In this document: positions 1 through 10,574 of the stretch, piece by piece
Layout: each line of letters opens with the position of its first letter
Numbering within the stretch: the stretch's first letter is position 1
Assembly (NCBI RefSeq): GCF_030687895.1
Contig: NZ_CP117452.1
Coordinates: forward strand, 1,691,501 to 1,755,500
DNA from: Pseudomonas sp. FP198
GTDB taxonomy: Bacteria; Pseudomonadota; Gammaproteobacteria; Pseudomonadales; Pseudomonadaceae
Direction: 5' to 3'
Length of the DNA stretch: 64,000 nt
Program-made: the position numbers and the translations under genes
The notes under the pieces: model-generated
Told to the model about the DNA's origin: nothing
The model's database searches: none
What the model saw: the letters and a program-made list of their open reading frames with translations, nothing else

Positions 1-1436
<1,436 letters not shown>

Positions 1437-1449
1437 CGCCTGTTTTGCA

Positions 1450-1477
1450 ACCGCCTGATTTTCAGGCGGTTTTTTTT
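1450..1477 (+). terminator. Rho-independent terminator of fleQ
   Basis: ACCGCCTG/CAGGCGGT arms enclose a short ATTTT loop and run into eight T residues, 13 bases after the fleQ stop codon. It separates fleQ from fleSR. Confidence 0.93.
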
Positions 1478-1478
1478 C

Positions 1479-1492
1479 GGCACGGGTATTGC
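1479..1492 (+). promoter_or_regulatory. Sigma-54 promoter of fleSR
   Basis: GGCACGGGTATTGC keeps the GG-N10-GC spacing and closely matches the TGGCAC-N5-TTGC consensus. It starts just after the fleQ terminator T-tract and lies about 55 bases before fleS. FleQ with RpoN drives fleSR in P. aeruginosa, so the same wiring is inferred here. Confidence 0.82.
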
Positions 1493-1546
1493 TACAGCTC
1501 TCGCAACGTTCCGTTTAACTGACGGTCAGCCAAGCGAGAGAGCACG

Positions 1547-2755
1547 ATGACCCAAGCCGCCCTGATGTCTTCTGTCCCCGAGCCGGGACATATGCCGTCC
1601 GCCGAACAGGCTGGCCGGCTTGGACTTGAACAGGCGTTTTCGCTGTTCAGCCAGATGTCCAGCCAGTTGACCGACTCCTACAGCCTGCTTGAAGCGCGGG
1701 TTACCGAGCTCAAGGGTGAGCTGGCGGTGGTCAGTGCCCAACGCATGCAGGAGCTGGCGGAAAAAGAACGCCTGGCCAACCGGCTGCAGAACCTGCTCGA
1801 CCTCCTGCCCGGCGGCGTCATTGTCATCGATGCCCATGGCTTTGTGCGCGAAGCCAACCCGGCGGCGTGCGAGCTGCTTGGCCTGCCTCTGGAAGGCCAG
1901 CTCTGGCGGCACGTCATCGCTCGCTGCTTCGCGCCCCGCGATGACGACGGCCACGAAGTTTCCCTGAAGGATGGTCGACGGTTGTCCATTTCGACCCGTT
2001 CGCTGGACGCCGAGCCCGGACAGTTGGTGCTGCTCAACGACCTGACCGAAACCCGTCACTTGCAGGACCAATTGGCCCGCCACGAGCGTCTGTCTTCCCT
2101 TGGGCGGATGGTCGCGTCGCTGGCCCATCAGATCCGTACGCCGCTGTCCGCTGCCTTGTTGTACGCCAGCCACCTGACCGAGCAGCAACTGCCGATGGAA
2201 ACCCAGCAGCGCTTTGCCGGCCGCTTGAAGGAGCGCTTGCATGAGCTGGAACACCAAGTGCGTGACATGCTGGTGTTCGCCCGTGGCGAGTTGCCGCTGA
2301 CCGACCGCGTCGCGCCCAAGGTGCTGCTGCAGTCTTTGCAGGCCGCAGCACTGACCCATGTGCAGGGCGTGTCGATCCGCTGGCAGTGCGACAGTCATGC
2401 GGGCGAGGTGCTGTGCAACCGTGACACGCTGGTGGGCGCGGTATTAAATCTGATTGAAAACGCGATTCAGGCCAGTGACGTTGATGTCCGTCTGAAAGTG
2501 CACCTGTATACCCGCGACAACACCCTGCGCCTGTGTGTCAGCGACAGCGGCAGCGGTATCGAGCCGTCCGTGCTGGCACGTCTGGGCGAGCCATTTTTTA
2601 CCACCAAGACCACTGGAACCGGCCTGGGCCTGACCGTGGTCAAGGCCGTGGCGCGTGCCCATCAGGGCGAATTGCAGCTGCGCTCGCGGCTGGGGCGCGG
2701 CACGTGCGCGACGGTGTGCTTGCCGCTGTTTTCCAGCGCGCCAGGGGTGGAGTGA
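1547..2755 (+). CDS. fleS: FleS, flagellar sensor histidine kinase
   Basis: FleS is a soluble histidine kinase that phosphorylates FleR to activate the class III flagellar genes (basal body and hook). The 402-residue protein has an N-terminal helical region, a PAS domain at about 80-170, a dimerisation/phosphoacceptor helix with His194 in SLAHQIRTP, and a HATPase domain with NLIENAIQAS, DSGSGIEP and GTGLGLTVV. It has no membrane segment, as expected for FleS, so the cue is probably cytoplasmic. The stop lies 5 bases before the fleR start, and the fleR ribosome site GGAG overlaps the fleS end, indicating coupled translation. Confidence 0.95.
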   Translation: MTQAALMSSVPEPGHMPSAEQAGRLGLEQAFSLFSQMSSQLTDSYSLLEARVTELKGELAVVSAQRMQELAEKERLANRLQNLLDLLPGGVIVIDAHGFVREANPAACELLGLPLEGQLWRHVIARCFAPRDDDGHEVSLKDGRRLSISTRSLDAEPGQLVLLNDLTETRHLQDQLARHERLSSLGRMVASLAHQIRTPLSAALLYASHLTEQQLPMETQQRFAGRLKERLHELEHQVRDMLVFARGELPLTDRVAPKVLLQSLQAAALTHVQGVSIRWQCDSHAGEVLCNRDTLVGAVLNLIENAIQASDVDVRLKVHLYTRDNTLRLCVSDSGSGIEPSVLARLGEPFFTTKTTGTGLGLTVVKAVARAHQGELQLRSRLGRGTCATVCLPLFSSAPGVE

Positions 2756-2759
2756 GCAA

Positions 2760-4148
2760 ATGGCGACCAAGGTTTTACTGGTTGAAGATGATCGCGCGCT
2801 ACGCGAAGCACTCGCCGATACGCTGCTGTTGGCCGGGCATGATTATGCCGCTGTCGGTTCGGCGGAAGAGGCATTGCTTGCGGTCGCCCGTGAGCCATTC
2901 AGCCTGGTTGTCAGCGACGTCAACATGCCGGGCATGGACGGCCACCAGTTGCTCGGCCTGCTGCGCGCACGCCAGCCGCAACTGCCAGTCCTGTTGATGA
3001 CCGCCCACGGCGCCGTCGAGCGGGCGGTGGATGCCATGCGCCAAGGGGCGGCGGATTATCTGGTCAAGCCGTTCGAGCCCAAGGCCCTGTTGGACCTGGT
3101 GGCTCGCCACGCCTTGGGTAGCCCTGCTGTCGAGGGCGAGGGGCCGGTGGCCATCGAGCCGGCCAGTGCGCAGTTGCTGGAGTTGGCCGCACGGGTGGCC
3201 CGCAGCGATTCAACCGTGTTGATTTCCGGCGAGTCCGGCACAGGCAAGGAAGTCCTGGCCCGGTATATCCATCAGCAATCCCGGCGCGCCAGCGAACCGT
3301 TCATTGCCATCAACTGCGCGGCGATTCCCGACAACATGCTCGAGGCGACGCTGTTCGGCCACGAGAAAGGTTCGTTTACCGGCGCCATCGCGGCCCAGCC
3401 TGGCAAGTTCGAGCAGGCTGATGGCGGCACCATTCTGCTGGATGAAATTTCCGAGATGCCGCTGGGCCTGCAAGCCAAGCTGCTGCGCGTACTGCAGGAG
3501 CGGGAGGTGGAGCGGGTCGGCGCGCGCAAGCCCATCAGCCTGGACATTCGCGTAGTGGCGACGACCAACCGCGACTTGGCCGGGGAAGTGGCGGCGGGGC
3601 GCTTTCGTGAAGACCTTTATTACCGGCTGTCGGTTTTCCCGCTGGCCTGGCGTCCACTTCGTGAGCGCACCGCCGATATCCTGCCGCTGGCCGAGCGCCT
3701 GCTGGCCAAACACGTCAATAAAATGAAGCACGCGGCGGCGCGGTTGTCCGCCGAGGCGCAGGCCTGCCTGATCGCCTATCCCTGGCCGGGCAATGTCCGG
3801 GAACTGGACAACGCTATCCAGCGGGCGCTGATCCTGCAGCAGGGCGGCTTGATCCAGCCGGAAGATTTCTGCCTGGCCGGGCCGGTGGCCTGCGCGCCTT
3901 TGCCGGTGTTGCAGTCCGCCCCGGCGCAGATTCCTCCCGGGGAAGTGATGGGGGAAACCGCCGGCGCCCTGGAAGATGACCTGCGCCGTCGCGAATTCCA
4001 GATGATCATCGACACCCTGCGCGCCGAACGCGGCCGACGCAAGGAGGCGGCTGAACGCCTCGGTATCAGCCCGCGGACCCTGCGCTACAAACTGGCGCAG
4101 ATGCGTGATGCCGGGATGGATGTAGAGGCTTATCTCTTCGCCAGTTAA
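2760..4148 (+). CDS. fleR: FleR, sigma-54 dependent response regulator
   Basis: Partner of FleS and activator of class III flagellar promoters with RpoN. The start at 2760 (MATKVLLVEDD) follows GGAG and gives 462 residues; an upstream in-frame extension to 2655 runs through fleS and is not used. The receiver domain has Asp53 in SDVNMPGMDG. The AAA+ domain carries Walker A GESGTGKE and Walker B ILLDEISEM. The sigma-54 loop reads GSFTGA rather than GAFTGA. A Fis-type HTH (KEAAERLGISPRTLRYKL) ends the protein. Confidence 0.95.
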   Translation: MATKVLLVEDDRALREALADTLLLAGHDYAAVGSAEEALLAVAREPFSLVVSDVNMPGMDGHQLLGLLRARQPQLPVLLMTAHGAVERAVDAMRQGAADYLVKPFEPKALLDLVARHALGSPAVEGEGPVAIEPASAQLLELAARVARSDSTVLISGESGTGKEVLARYIHQQSRRASEPFIAINCAAIPDNMLEATLFGHEKGSFTGAIAAQPGKFEQADGGTILLDEISEMPLGLQAKLLRVLQEREVERVGARKPISLDIRVVATTNRDLAGEVAAGRFREDLYYRLSVFPLAWRPLRERTADILPLAERLLAKHVNKMKHAAARLSAEAQACLIAYPWPGNVRELDNAIQRALILQQGGLIQPEDFCLAGPVACAPLPVLQSAPAQIPPGEVMGETAGALEDDLRRREFQMIIDTLRAERGRRKEAAERLGISPRTLRYKLAQMRDAGMDVEAYLFAS

Positions 4149-4163
4149 ACCATTAAACAAACC

Positions 4164-4255
4164 CTGTGGGAGCGAGCCTGCTCGCGAAGACAATGGTCCT
4201 CGCGACGCGGGCGCCGGCTGACACACCGCTATCCCGAGCAGGCTCGCTCCCACAG
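4164..4255. repeat. REPIN between fleR and fliE
   Basis: Inverted arms CTGTGGGAGCGAGCCTGCTCG and CGAGCAGGCTCGCTCCCACAG enclose about 50 bases. This is the Pseudomonas type GTGGGAGCGAGC palindrome found in many intergenic gaps of this window. Confidence 0.9.
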
Positions 4256-4303
4256 GAGCCTGGAAGGATCCGCGCGCGCATTTGTTTCCGACAGCCTCGG
4301 AGC

Positions 4304-4318
4304 TGGCACCCTTGTTGC
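4304..4318 (+). promoter_or_regulatory. Sigma-54 promoter of fliEFGHIJ
   Basis: TGGCACCCTTGTTGC is a near-perfect RpoN site with GG at 4305 and GC at 4317, about 60 bases before fliE. FleR/RpoN control is inferred from the P. aeruginosa class III assignment of fliE. Confidence 0.9.
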
Positions 4319-4380
4319 TACTACCTACGTACCCGCTGAGTAAGTGTCAAAAAAATGCGGGCCGCCAGAGAGAATAGATC

Positions 4381-4707
4381 ATGAGCCAAGGTATTGAATT
4401 TAATCGGTTGATGCTGGACATGCGCTCCATGCAGATGGACGCCATGGCCCAGCCTAAATCGGTCGCGGTGCCCCAAGTGGCCGGCAGCAGCTTTTCCGAC
4501 ATGCTCGGTCAGGCCGTCAATAAAGTGAACGATACCCAGCAGGCTTCGAACCAGTTGGCCAGTGCTTTCGAGATTGGCAAAAGTGGCGTCGACCTGACGG
4601 ACGTAATGATCTCTTCGCAGAAAGCCAGTGTCTCGTTTCAGGCGTTGACCCAGGTACGCAACAAGCTGGTTCAAGCCTATCAAGACATCATGCAGATGCC
4701 GGTCTAA
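4381..4707 (+). CDS. fliE: FliE, flagellar MS-ring/rod junction protein
   Basis: FliE joins the MS ring to the proximal rod and is an early substrate of the flagellar export gate. The 108-residue protein has the family's C-terminal heptad-rich segment ([14 protein letters not shown]…[17 protein letters not shown]). It is the first gene after the sigma-54 promoter at 4304, and fliF starts 15 bases later, so the two are co-transcribed. Length and ending are typical. Confidence 0.96.
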   Translation: MSQGIEFNRLMLDMRSMQMDAMAQPKSVAVPQVAGSSFSDMLGQAVNKVNDTQQASNQLASAFEIGKSGVDLTDVMISSQKASVSFQALTQVRNKLVQAYQDIMQMPV

Positions 4708-4722
4708 GGAAACTATTGAGTC

Positions 4723-6507
4723 ATGGCAGAAGCAGCCGTTGATAACGTTCCAGCCAAGGCAACCCCGGTAGACGGCAAACCGCCGTTGTTCGGTCTGTCT
4801 TTCCTGGAAAACCTCTCCGAGATGACCATGCTGCGTCAGGTTGGCCTGTTGGTCGGCCTCGCTGCCAGCGTGGCGATTGGTTTTGCCGTGGTCCTCTGGT
4901 CCCAGCAGCCGGACTACCGTCCGCTGTACGGCAGCCTGGAGGGCATGGATGCCAAACAAGTCATGGAAACCCTGGCTTCCGCCGACATTCCTTATACCGT
5001 CGAACCCAATTCCGGCGCCTTGCTGGTCAAGGCCGACGACGTCGCGCGCGCACGCCTCAAGCTCGCTGCCGCTGGCGTGACGCCGACCGATGGCAACATT
5101 GGATTCGAGATCCTCGACAAGGACCAGGGCCTGGGCACCAGCCAGTTCATGGAAGCGACTCGTTATCGTCGCGGCCTGGAAGGCGAATTGGCGCGGACCA
5201 TTTCCAGCCTCAACAACGTCAAGGGTGCCCGCGTGCACCTGGCGATTCCGAAAAGCTCGGTATTCGTGCGCGACGAGCGCAAGCCGAGTGCCTCGGTACT
5301 GGTCGAACTGTATTCCGGCCGCTCGCTTGAGCCAGGCCAGGTCGTTGCCATTATCAACCTGGTGGCGACTAGCGTTCCCGAGCTGAGCAAGTCGCAGATC
5401 ACCGTGGTCGACCAGAAGGGCAACCTGTTGTCCGACCAGGCGGAAAACTCCGAACTGACCATGGCCGGCAAGCAATACGATTACAGCCGCCGCATGGAAG
5501 GCATGTTCACCCAGCGGGTGCACAACATCCTGCAACCGATCCTCGGCAACGGCCGCTACAAGGCCGAAGTCTCGGCGGACGTGGACTTCAGCGCCGTCGA
5601 ATCGACTTCCGAGCAGTTCAACCCGGATCAACCGGCGTTGCGCAGCGAGCAGTCGGTGAACGAACAACGTACCGCCAGCAATGGCCCGCAAGGTGTACCG
5701 GGTGCCCTGAGCAACCAGCCACCAGCGCCGGCCAGTGCGCCGCAGACCACCGGTGGCGCTACCGCCGCCGCGGGCATGGTGCAGCCAGGCCAGCCGCTGA
5801 TCGACGCCAATGGCCAGCAGATCATGGACCCGGCCACCGGCCAGCCGATGCTCGCGCCGTACCCGGCCGACAAGCGTCAGCAATCGACCAAGAACTTCGA
5901 GCTCGACCGTTCCATCAGCCACACCAAGCAACAGCAGGGCCGTTTGAATCGCCTGTCGGTCGCAGTGGTGGTGGACGATCAGGTCAAGGTCAACCCGGCC
6001 AACGGCGAAACCAGCCGCGCGCCATGGAGCGCCGACGAATTGGCGCGCTTCACTCGCCTGGTGCAGGACGCCGTCGGTTTCGACGCCAGCCGTGGCGACA
6101 GCGTCAGCGTGATCAACGTACCGTTCTCCCTGGAGCGCGGTGAGGAAATCGCCGACATCCCGTTTTATTCGCAACCCTGGTTCTGGGATGTGGTCAAGCA
6201 AGTATTGGGTGTGTTGTTCATCCTGATACTGGTATTTGGTGTGCTGCGTCCGGTGCTCAACAACATCACTGGTGGCGGCAAGAACAAGCAGCTGGCAGGC
6301 TTGGGCGATGTAGAGCTGGGAGGCATGGGCGGCCTGGATGGCGAATTGGCCAACGATCGCGTCAGCCTCGGCGGGCCGCAGAGCATCCTGCTGCCAAGCC
6401 CGAGCGAAGGCTATGACGCTCAGTTGAACGCCATCAAGAGTCTGGTGGCAGAGGATCCGGGTCGTGTGGCCCAGGTCGTGAAAGAGTGGATTAACGCAGA
6501 TGAGTGA
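4723..6507 (+). CDS. fliF: FliF, flagellar MS-ring protein
   Basis: FliF forms the MS ring that houses the export gate and carries the C ring. The 594-residue protein has a first membrane segment at about 40-62 (VGLLVGLAASVAIGFAVVLW), periplasmic ring-building domains, a long Pro/Ala/Gln-rich periplasmic insert (about 325-385), a second membrane segment near residues 490-510 (QVLGVLFILILVFGVL) and a cytoplasmic C-terminus (EDPGRVAQVVKEWINADE) that binds FliG. Its last 8 bases overlap fliG. Confidence 0.97.
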   Translation: MAEAAVDNVPAKATPVDGKPPLFGLSFLENLSEMTMLRQVGLLVGLAASVAIGFAVVLWSQQPDYRPLYGSLEGMDAKQVMETLASADIPYTVEPNSGALLVKADDVARARLKLAAAGVTPTDGNIGFEILDKDQGLGTSQFMEATRYRRGLEGELARTISSLNNVKGARVHLAIPKSSVFVRDERKPSASVLVELYSGRSLEPGQVVAIINLVATSVPELSKSQITVVDQKGNLLSDQAENSELTMAGKQYDYSRRMEGMFTQRVHNILQPILGNGRYKAEVSADVDFSAVESTSEQFNPDQPALRSEQSVNEQRTASNGPQGVPGALSNQPPAPASAPQTTGGATAAAGMVQPGQPLIDANGQQIMDPATGQPMLAPYPADKRQQSTKNFELDRSISHTKQQQGRLNRLSVAVVVDDQVKVNPANGETSRAPWSADELARFTRLVQDAVGFDASRGDSVSVINVPFSLERGEEIADIPFYSQPWFWDVVKQVLGVLFILILVFGVLRPVLNNITGGGKNKQLAGLGDVELGGMGGLDGELANDRVSLGGPQSILLPSPSEGYDAQLNAIKSLVAEDPGRVAQVVKEWINADE

Positions 6508-7519
6508 TAATCGAGCCGCTGTTGCCAAATTGTCCCGGGTCGACAAAGCCGCGATCCTGCTGCTGTCCTTGGGTTCGACCGACGCTGCCCAGGTGCTGCG
6601 CCACATGGGGCCGAAAGAGGTCCAGCGCGTCGGCGTGGCCATGGCGCAGATGGGCAATGTGCACCGTGAGCAAGTCGAGCAGGTGATGAGCGAGTTCGTC
6701 GACATCGTCGGCGATCAGACCAGCCTGGGCGTCGGTTCCGACGACTACGTGCGCAAGATGCTCACCCAGGCCCTGGGCGAGGACAAGGCCAACGGCCTGA
6801 TCGACCGGATCCTGCTGGGTGGCAATACCAGCGGCCTGGACAGCCTGAAGTGGATGGAGCCGCGCGCGGTCGCCGACGTGATCCGTTACGAGCACCCGCA
6901 GATCCAGGCGATCGTCGTCGCGTACCTCGATCCGGACCAGGCCGGTGAAGTGCTGGGCAACTTCGACCACAAAGTGCGCCTCGACATCATCCTGCGGGTG
7001 TCGTCGTTGAACACCGTGCAGCCAGCGGCCCTGAAAGAATTGAACCAGATTCTCGAGAAGCAGTTCTCGGGCAACTCCAATGCTTCGCGCACCACCCTGG
7101 GCGGTATCAAGCGCGCGGCGGACATCATGAACTTCCTCGACAGTTCGATCGAAGGTCAACTGATGGACTCGATCCGCGAAGTCGACGAAGACCTGTCCGG
7201 TCAGATCGAAGACCTCATGTTCGTGTTCAACAACCTGGCCGATGTCGACGACCGCGGTATCCAGGCACTGTTGCGCGAAGTGTCCTCCGATGTGCTGGTG
7301 CTGGCCCTCAAGGGTTCGGACGAAGGCGTCAAGGAGAAGATCTTCAAGAACATGTCCAAACGGGCGGCCGAACTGTTGCGCGACGACCTCGAGGCCAAGG
7401 GCCCGGTGCGCGTCAGCGATGTGGAAACCGCACAGAAGGAAATCCTCACCATCGCCCGCCGTATGGCCGAAGCCGGAGAAATCGTGCTCGGTGGCAAGGG
7501 CGGCGAAGAGATGATCTAA
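6500..7519 (+). CDS. fliG: FliG, flagellar motor switch protein
   Basis: FliG couples torque from the stators to the rotor. The 339-residue length is typical, with N-terminal FliF-binding, middle and C-terminal domains. The EHPQ motif of the middle domain is present (RYEHPQIQAIV), and the C-domain torque helix carries the charged series seen in the family (DDRGIQALLREV…KGSDEGVKEKIFKNMSKR). The start overlaps the fliF end by 8 bases (ATGAGTGA). Confidence 0.97.
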   Translation: MSDNRAAVAKLSRVDKAAILLLSLGSTDAAQVLRHMGPKEVQRVGVAMAQMGNVHREQVEQVMSEFVDIVGDQTSLGVGSDDYVRKMLTQALGEDKANGLIDRILLGGNTSGLDSLKWMEPRAVADVIRYEHPQIQAIVVAYLDPDQAGEVLGNFDHKVRLDIILRVSSLNTVQPAALKELNQILEKQFSGNSNASRTTLGGIKRAADIMNFLDSSIEGQLMDSIREVDEDLSGQIEDLMFVFNNLADVDDRGIQALLREVSSDVLVLALKGSDEGVKEKIFKNMSKRAAELLRDDLEAKGPVRVSDVETAQKEILTIARRMAEAGEIVLGGKGGEEMI

Positions 7520-7526
7520 GGTCGTT

Positions 7527-8357
7527 ATGTCTGCCAAGAGCGATGATTCACCCAGCGACCTGATCCGCGCCCGCGACGTCGGTGGTTTCGACGTCTGGTC
7601 GCTGCCCAGCTTCGATCCATACGTGCCGGAGCCTGAGCCTGCACCGGTGGAAGAGCTGCCGGAGATGGAAGAGGTGCCGCTGGAGGAAGTCCAGCCGCTG
7701 ACTCTCGAAGAAGTCGAGAGCATTCGCCAGGAGGCCTACAACGAAGGCTTCGCCATCGGCGAAAAGGAAGGCTTCCACAGCACCACGATCAAGGTCCGCC
7801 AGGAAGCCGACGTGGCGCTGACGGCCAAGCTGCGGGCGCTGGAATCGCTGATGCTGAACCTGTTCGAGCCCATCGCCGAGCAGGACACCCAGATCGAGAA
7901 ATCCCTGGTCGGGCTGGTGCAGCACATCACCCGGCAAGTGATCCAGCGCGAGCTGGCCATCGATTCGAGCCAGATCGAGCATGTCATGCGCGAGGCCCTC
8001 AAGCTGCTGCCCCTGGGCGTCGGCAATGTGCGGCTGTACATCAATCCGCAGGACTTCGAGCTGGTCAAGGCCTTGCGTGAGCGTCACGAGGAAAGCTGGC
8101 GCATCGTCGAGGATGAGACCTTGCTGCCCGGCGGTTGCCGGGTGGAAACCGAGCACAGCCGCATCGATGCAACAATCGAAACACGCATCAGCCAGGTCAT
8201 GGCCAAGCTGTTCGACCAATTGCACGAGCAGGCCCTGCATCCGGCTCCGGCCGACCTCAGCCTGGAGTTGCCGGACGAACCGGAGGCCGCCGTTATCGCC
8301 GATCCGGACGCGGCCGAACTGATTGCTGCCGAAGTGGAAGGTCGCAATGCGCCTTGA
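7527..8357 (+). CDS. fliH: FliH, negative regulator of the export ATPase
   Basis: FliH dimerises, binds and restrains the FliI ATPase and docks it to the C ring. The 276-residue protein has an acidic, Pro/Glu-rich N-terminal third (about 30-70), a coiled-coil region, and the C-terminal FliI-binding domain ([31 protein letters not shown]). It starts 8 bases after fliG and its last 11 bases overlap the fliI start. Confidence 0.95.
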   Translation: MSAKSDDSPSDLIRARDVGGFDVWSLPSFDPYVPEPEPAPVEELPEMEEVPLEEVQPLTLEEVESIRQEAYNEGFAIGEKEGFHSTTIKVRQEADVALTAKLRALESLMLNLFEPIAEQDTQIEKSLVGLVQHITRQVIQRELAIDSSQIEHVMREALKLLPLGVGNVRLYINPQDFELVKALRERHEESWRIVEDETLLPGGCRVETEHSRIDATIETRISQVMAKLFDQLHEQALHPAPADLSLELPDEPEAAVIADPDAAELIAAEVEGRNAP

Positions 8358-9705
8358 CCGCACCAGCTTCGGCAAGCGCCTGGGCAGCTACGCCGAGGCC
8401 ACTGAACTGGCCGGCCAGCCGATCCTCGAAGGGCGCCTGTTGCGTATGGTCGGCCTGACCCTCGAAGCGGAAGGCCTGCGCGCAGCCATGGGCAGCCGGT
8501 GCCTGGTGATCAACGATGACAGTTATCACCCGGTGCAGGTCGAAGCCGAAGTGATGGGCCTTTCCGGCAGCAAAGTATTTCTGATGCCGGTGGGCAGTGT
8601 CGCCGGCATTGCCCCTGGCGCCCGCGTGGTTCCCCTGGCCGATACCGGTCGGCTGCCCATGGGCATGAGCATGCTCGGCCGGGTGCTGGACGGGGCCGGG
8701 CGGGCCCTGGACGGCAAGGGCGGCATGAAGGCCGAGGATTGGGTGCCGATGGACGGCCCGACGATCAACCCCCTCAAGCGCGATCCGATCAGCGTGCCGC
8801 TGGACGTGGGCATCCGTTGCATCAACGGGTTGTTGACGGTCGGTCGCGGTCAGCGCCTGGGCCTGTTCGCCGGTACCGGTGTGGGCAAGAGTGTGTTGCT
8901 GGGCATGATGACCCGCTTTACCGAAGCCGACATCATCGTGGTGGGGCTGATCGGCGAGCGGGGCCGCGAGGTGAAAGAATTCATCGAGCACATTCTCGGC
9001 GAAGAAGGGCTCAAGCGTTCCGTGGTGGTGGCGTCGCCGGCGGACGATGCGCCGTTGATGCGCCTGCGGGCCGCGATGTATTGCACGCGTATCGCCGAGT
9101 ATTTTCGCGACAAGGGCAAGAACGTCCTGTTGCTGATGGATTCGCTGACCCGTTTTGCCCAGGCCCAGCGGGAAATCGCCCTGGCCATCGGCGAGCCGCC
9201 GGCCACCAAGGGTTATCCGCCTTCGGTGTTTGCCAAATTGCCGAAACTGGTGGAGCGTGCCGGTAACGCGGAGAAGGGCGGCGGTTCCATCACCGCTTTT
9301 TATACCGTGCTGTCCGAGGGCGACGATCAGCAAGACCCGATCGCCGACTCGGCCCGAGGCGTACTCGACGGCCATATCGTGCTGTCCCGGCGCCTGGCCG
9401 AAGAAGGGCATTATCCTGCCATCGATATCGAAGCGTCGATCAGCCGGGTCATGCCGTCGGTCATCAGCGCCGAGCACATGAAGCGCGCCCAGCAATTCAA
9501 GCAATACTGGTCACGTTACCAGCAGAGTCGCGACCTGATCAGCGTGGGCGCCTACGTGCCCGGCGGTGATCGTGAAACCGACATGGCCATCAGTCTTTAT
9601 CCGGCCATGGCGGTCTACCTGCGCCAAGGCTTGAACGACAACATCGGCATGGGCGCCAGCGAAGCGCACCTGCAAACCATCTTCGCCCCCGTCGCGGGCG
9701 GATAA
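8347..9705 (+). CDS. fliI: FliI, flagellum-specific export ATPase
   Basis: FliI energises substrate loading at the flagellar type III gate and is related to the F1 beta subunit. The start at 8347 ([12 protein letters not shown]) gives 452 residues, matching the family; the frame is open further upstream but that part lies within fliH. Walker A is AGTGVGKS, and the Walker B region reads [17 protein letters not shown]. The C-terminal ATPase end ([15 protein letters not shown]) is intact. Confidence 0.97.
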   Translation: MRLDRTSFGKRLGSYAEATELAGQPILEGRLLRMVGLTLEAEGLRAAMGSRCLVINDDSYHPVQVEAEVMGLSGSKVFLMPVGSVAGIAPGARVVPLADTGRLPMGMSMLGRVLDGAGRALDGKGGMKAEDWVPMDGPTINPLKRDPISVPLDVGIRCINGLLTVGRGQRLGLFAGTGVGKSVLLGMMTRFTEADIIVVGLIGERGREVKEFIEHILGEEGLKRSVVVASPADDAPLMRLRAAMYCTRIAEYFRDKGKNVLLLMDSLTRFAQAQREIALAIGEPPATKGYPPSVFAKLPKLVERAGNAEKGGGSITAFYTVLSEGDDQQDPIADSARGVLDGHIVLSRRLAEEGHYPAIDIEASISRVMPSVISAEHMKRAQQFKQYWSRYQQSRDLISVGAYVPGGDRETDMAISLYPAMAVYLRQGLNDNIGMGASEAHLQTIFAPVAGG

Positions 9706-9711
9706 CCGCTC

Positions 9712-10161
9712 ATGGCCACGAGTCGTGCGGCGCGCCTGGCGCCGGTGGTGGAAATGGCGGAAAAAGCCGAAAAGACCGCCGTTCAGCGGCTGGCTTATTT
9801 CCAGGGGCAAGTGGCCGTGGCCGAGAGCAAGCTGGCCGACCTGGAGAATTTTCGCCTCGAATACCAGGAGCAGTGGATTGCCCGTGGCAGTCATGGCGTT
9901 TCCGGGCAGTGGCTGTTGGGCTACCAAGGGTTCCTCGCACAGCTGGGCACCGCGATCGACCAGCAGCGCCAAAGCCTCGTCTGGCACCAGAACAACCTGG
10001 AAAAGGCCCGCCAGAGCTGGCAGGAAGCCTTCGCCCGGGTCGAAGGGCTGCGCAAACTTGTACAGCGTTATATCGATGAGGCTCGGCAGCTGGAAGACAA
10101 GCGCGAGCAGAAGTTGCTTGATGAACTGTCCCAGCGTCTGCCGCGCCATGATCCGTATTGA
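9712..10161 (+). CDS. fliJ: FliJ, flagellar export chaperone/stalk protein
   Basis: FliJ sits in the centre of the FliI hexamer and contacts FlhA. The 149-residue protein is almost entirely charged alpha helix, as expected for its antiparallel coiled coil, and contains a conserved segment RLAYFQGQVAVAESKLADLENFR. It starts 6 bases after fliI and is the last gene of the fliE operon before a 100-base gap. Confidence 0.94.
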   Translation: MATSRAARLAPVVEMAEKAEKTAVQRLAYFQGQVAVAESKLADLENFRLEYQEQWIARGSHGVSGQWLLGYQGFLAQLGTAIDQQRQSLVWHQNNLEKARQSWQEAFARVEGLRKLVQRYIDEARQLEDKREQKLLDELSQRLPRHDPY

Positions 10162-10263
10162 TCATGAAAGCGGAATTCTGTCGGTTGGAGGGTTTGATTC
10201 CTTGCTCAGACCTTTACCTGATGCTACACCTTGTACACATATGTCCACGACAAGGAAGTGAAT

Positions 10264-10569
10264 ATGTCTGTCGTAACTGAATTATCCCAAGATAAGAAGA
10301 AGCTGACGATCCTGGTCAAAGGTCGATTCGATTTTGGCCGGCACCAGGAATTTCGCGAGTCTTATGAGCGGCTCGACAACAAGCCTGAGTCCATCGTGGT
10401 GGATTTGAAAGAAGCCACCTACCTCGACAGCTCTGCGTTGGGCATGCTCCTGCTGTTGCGCGATCATGCCGGTGGCGACGAGTCGGATATCCGCGTGGTC
10501 AACAGCAGCAGCGACGTCAAGAAAATCCTCGCGATTTCCAATTTCGACAAGTTGTTCGATATCAGTTGA
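10264..10569 (+). CDS. hsbA: HsbA-like STAS anti-sigma factor antagonist
   Basis: This is a single STAS domain of 101 residues. Its phospho-acceptor serine is Ser56 in YLDSSALGMLLLL, the same number as in P. aeruginosa HsbA. That protein, when unphosphorylated, binds the anti-sigma factor FlgM and frees FliA; when phosphorylated it favours HsbD and c-di-GMP production. The start at 10264 follows AAGGAAG; an upstream in-frame start at 10231 lacks such a site. The gene is followed at once by an HsbR-like kinase/phosphatase, so the pair probably works together. Orthology is inferred from sequence type and gene order. Confidence 0.85.
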   Translation: MSVVTELSQDKKKLTILVKGRFDFGRHQEFRESYERLDNKPESIVVDLKEATYLDSSALGMLLLLRDHAGGDESDIRVVNSSSDVKKILAISNFDKLFDIS

Positions 10570-10574
10570 TCACC

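Noticed and set aside
4321..6705. Long - strand open frame opposite fliE, fliF and fliG
   Set aside because: It covers well-conserved flagellar genes on the other strand and has shadow-like composition.
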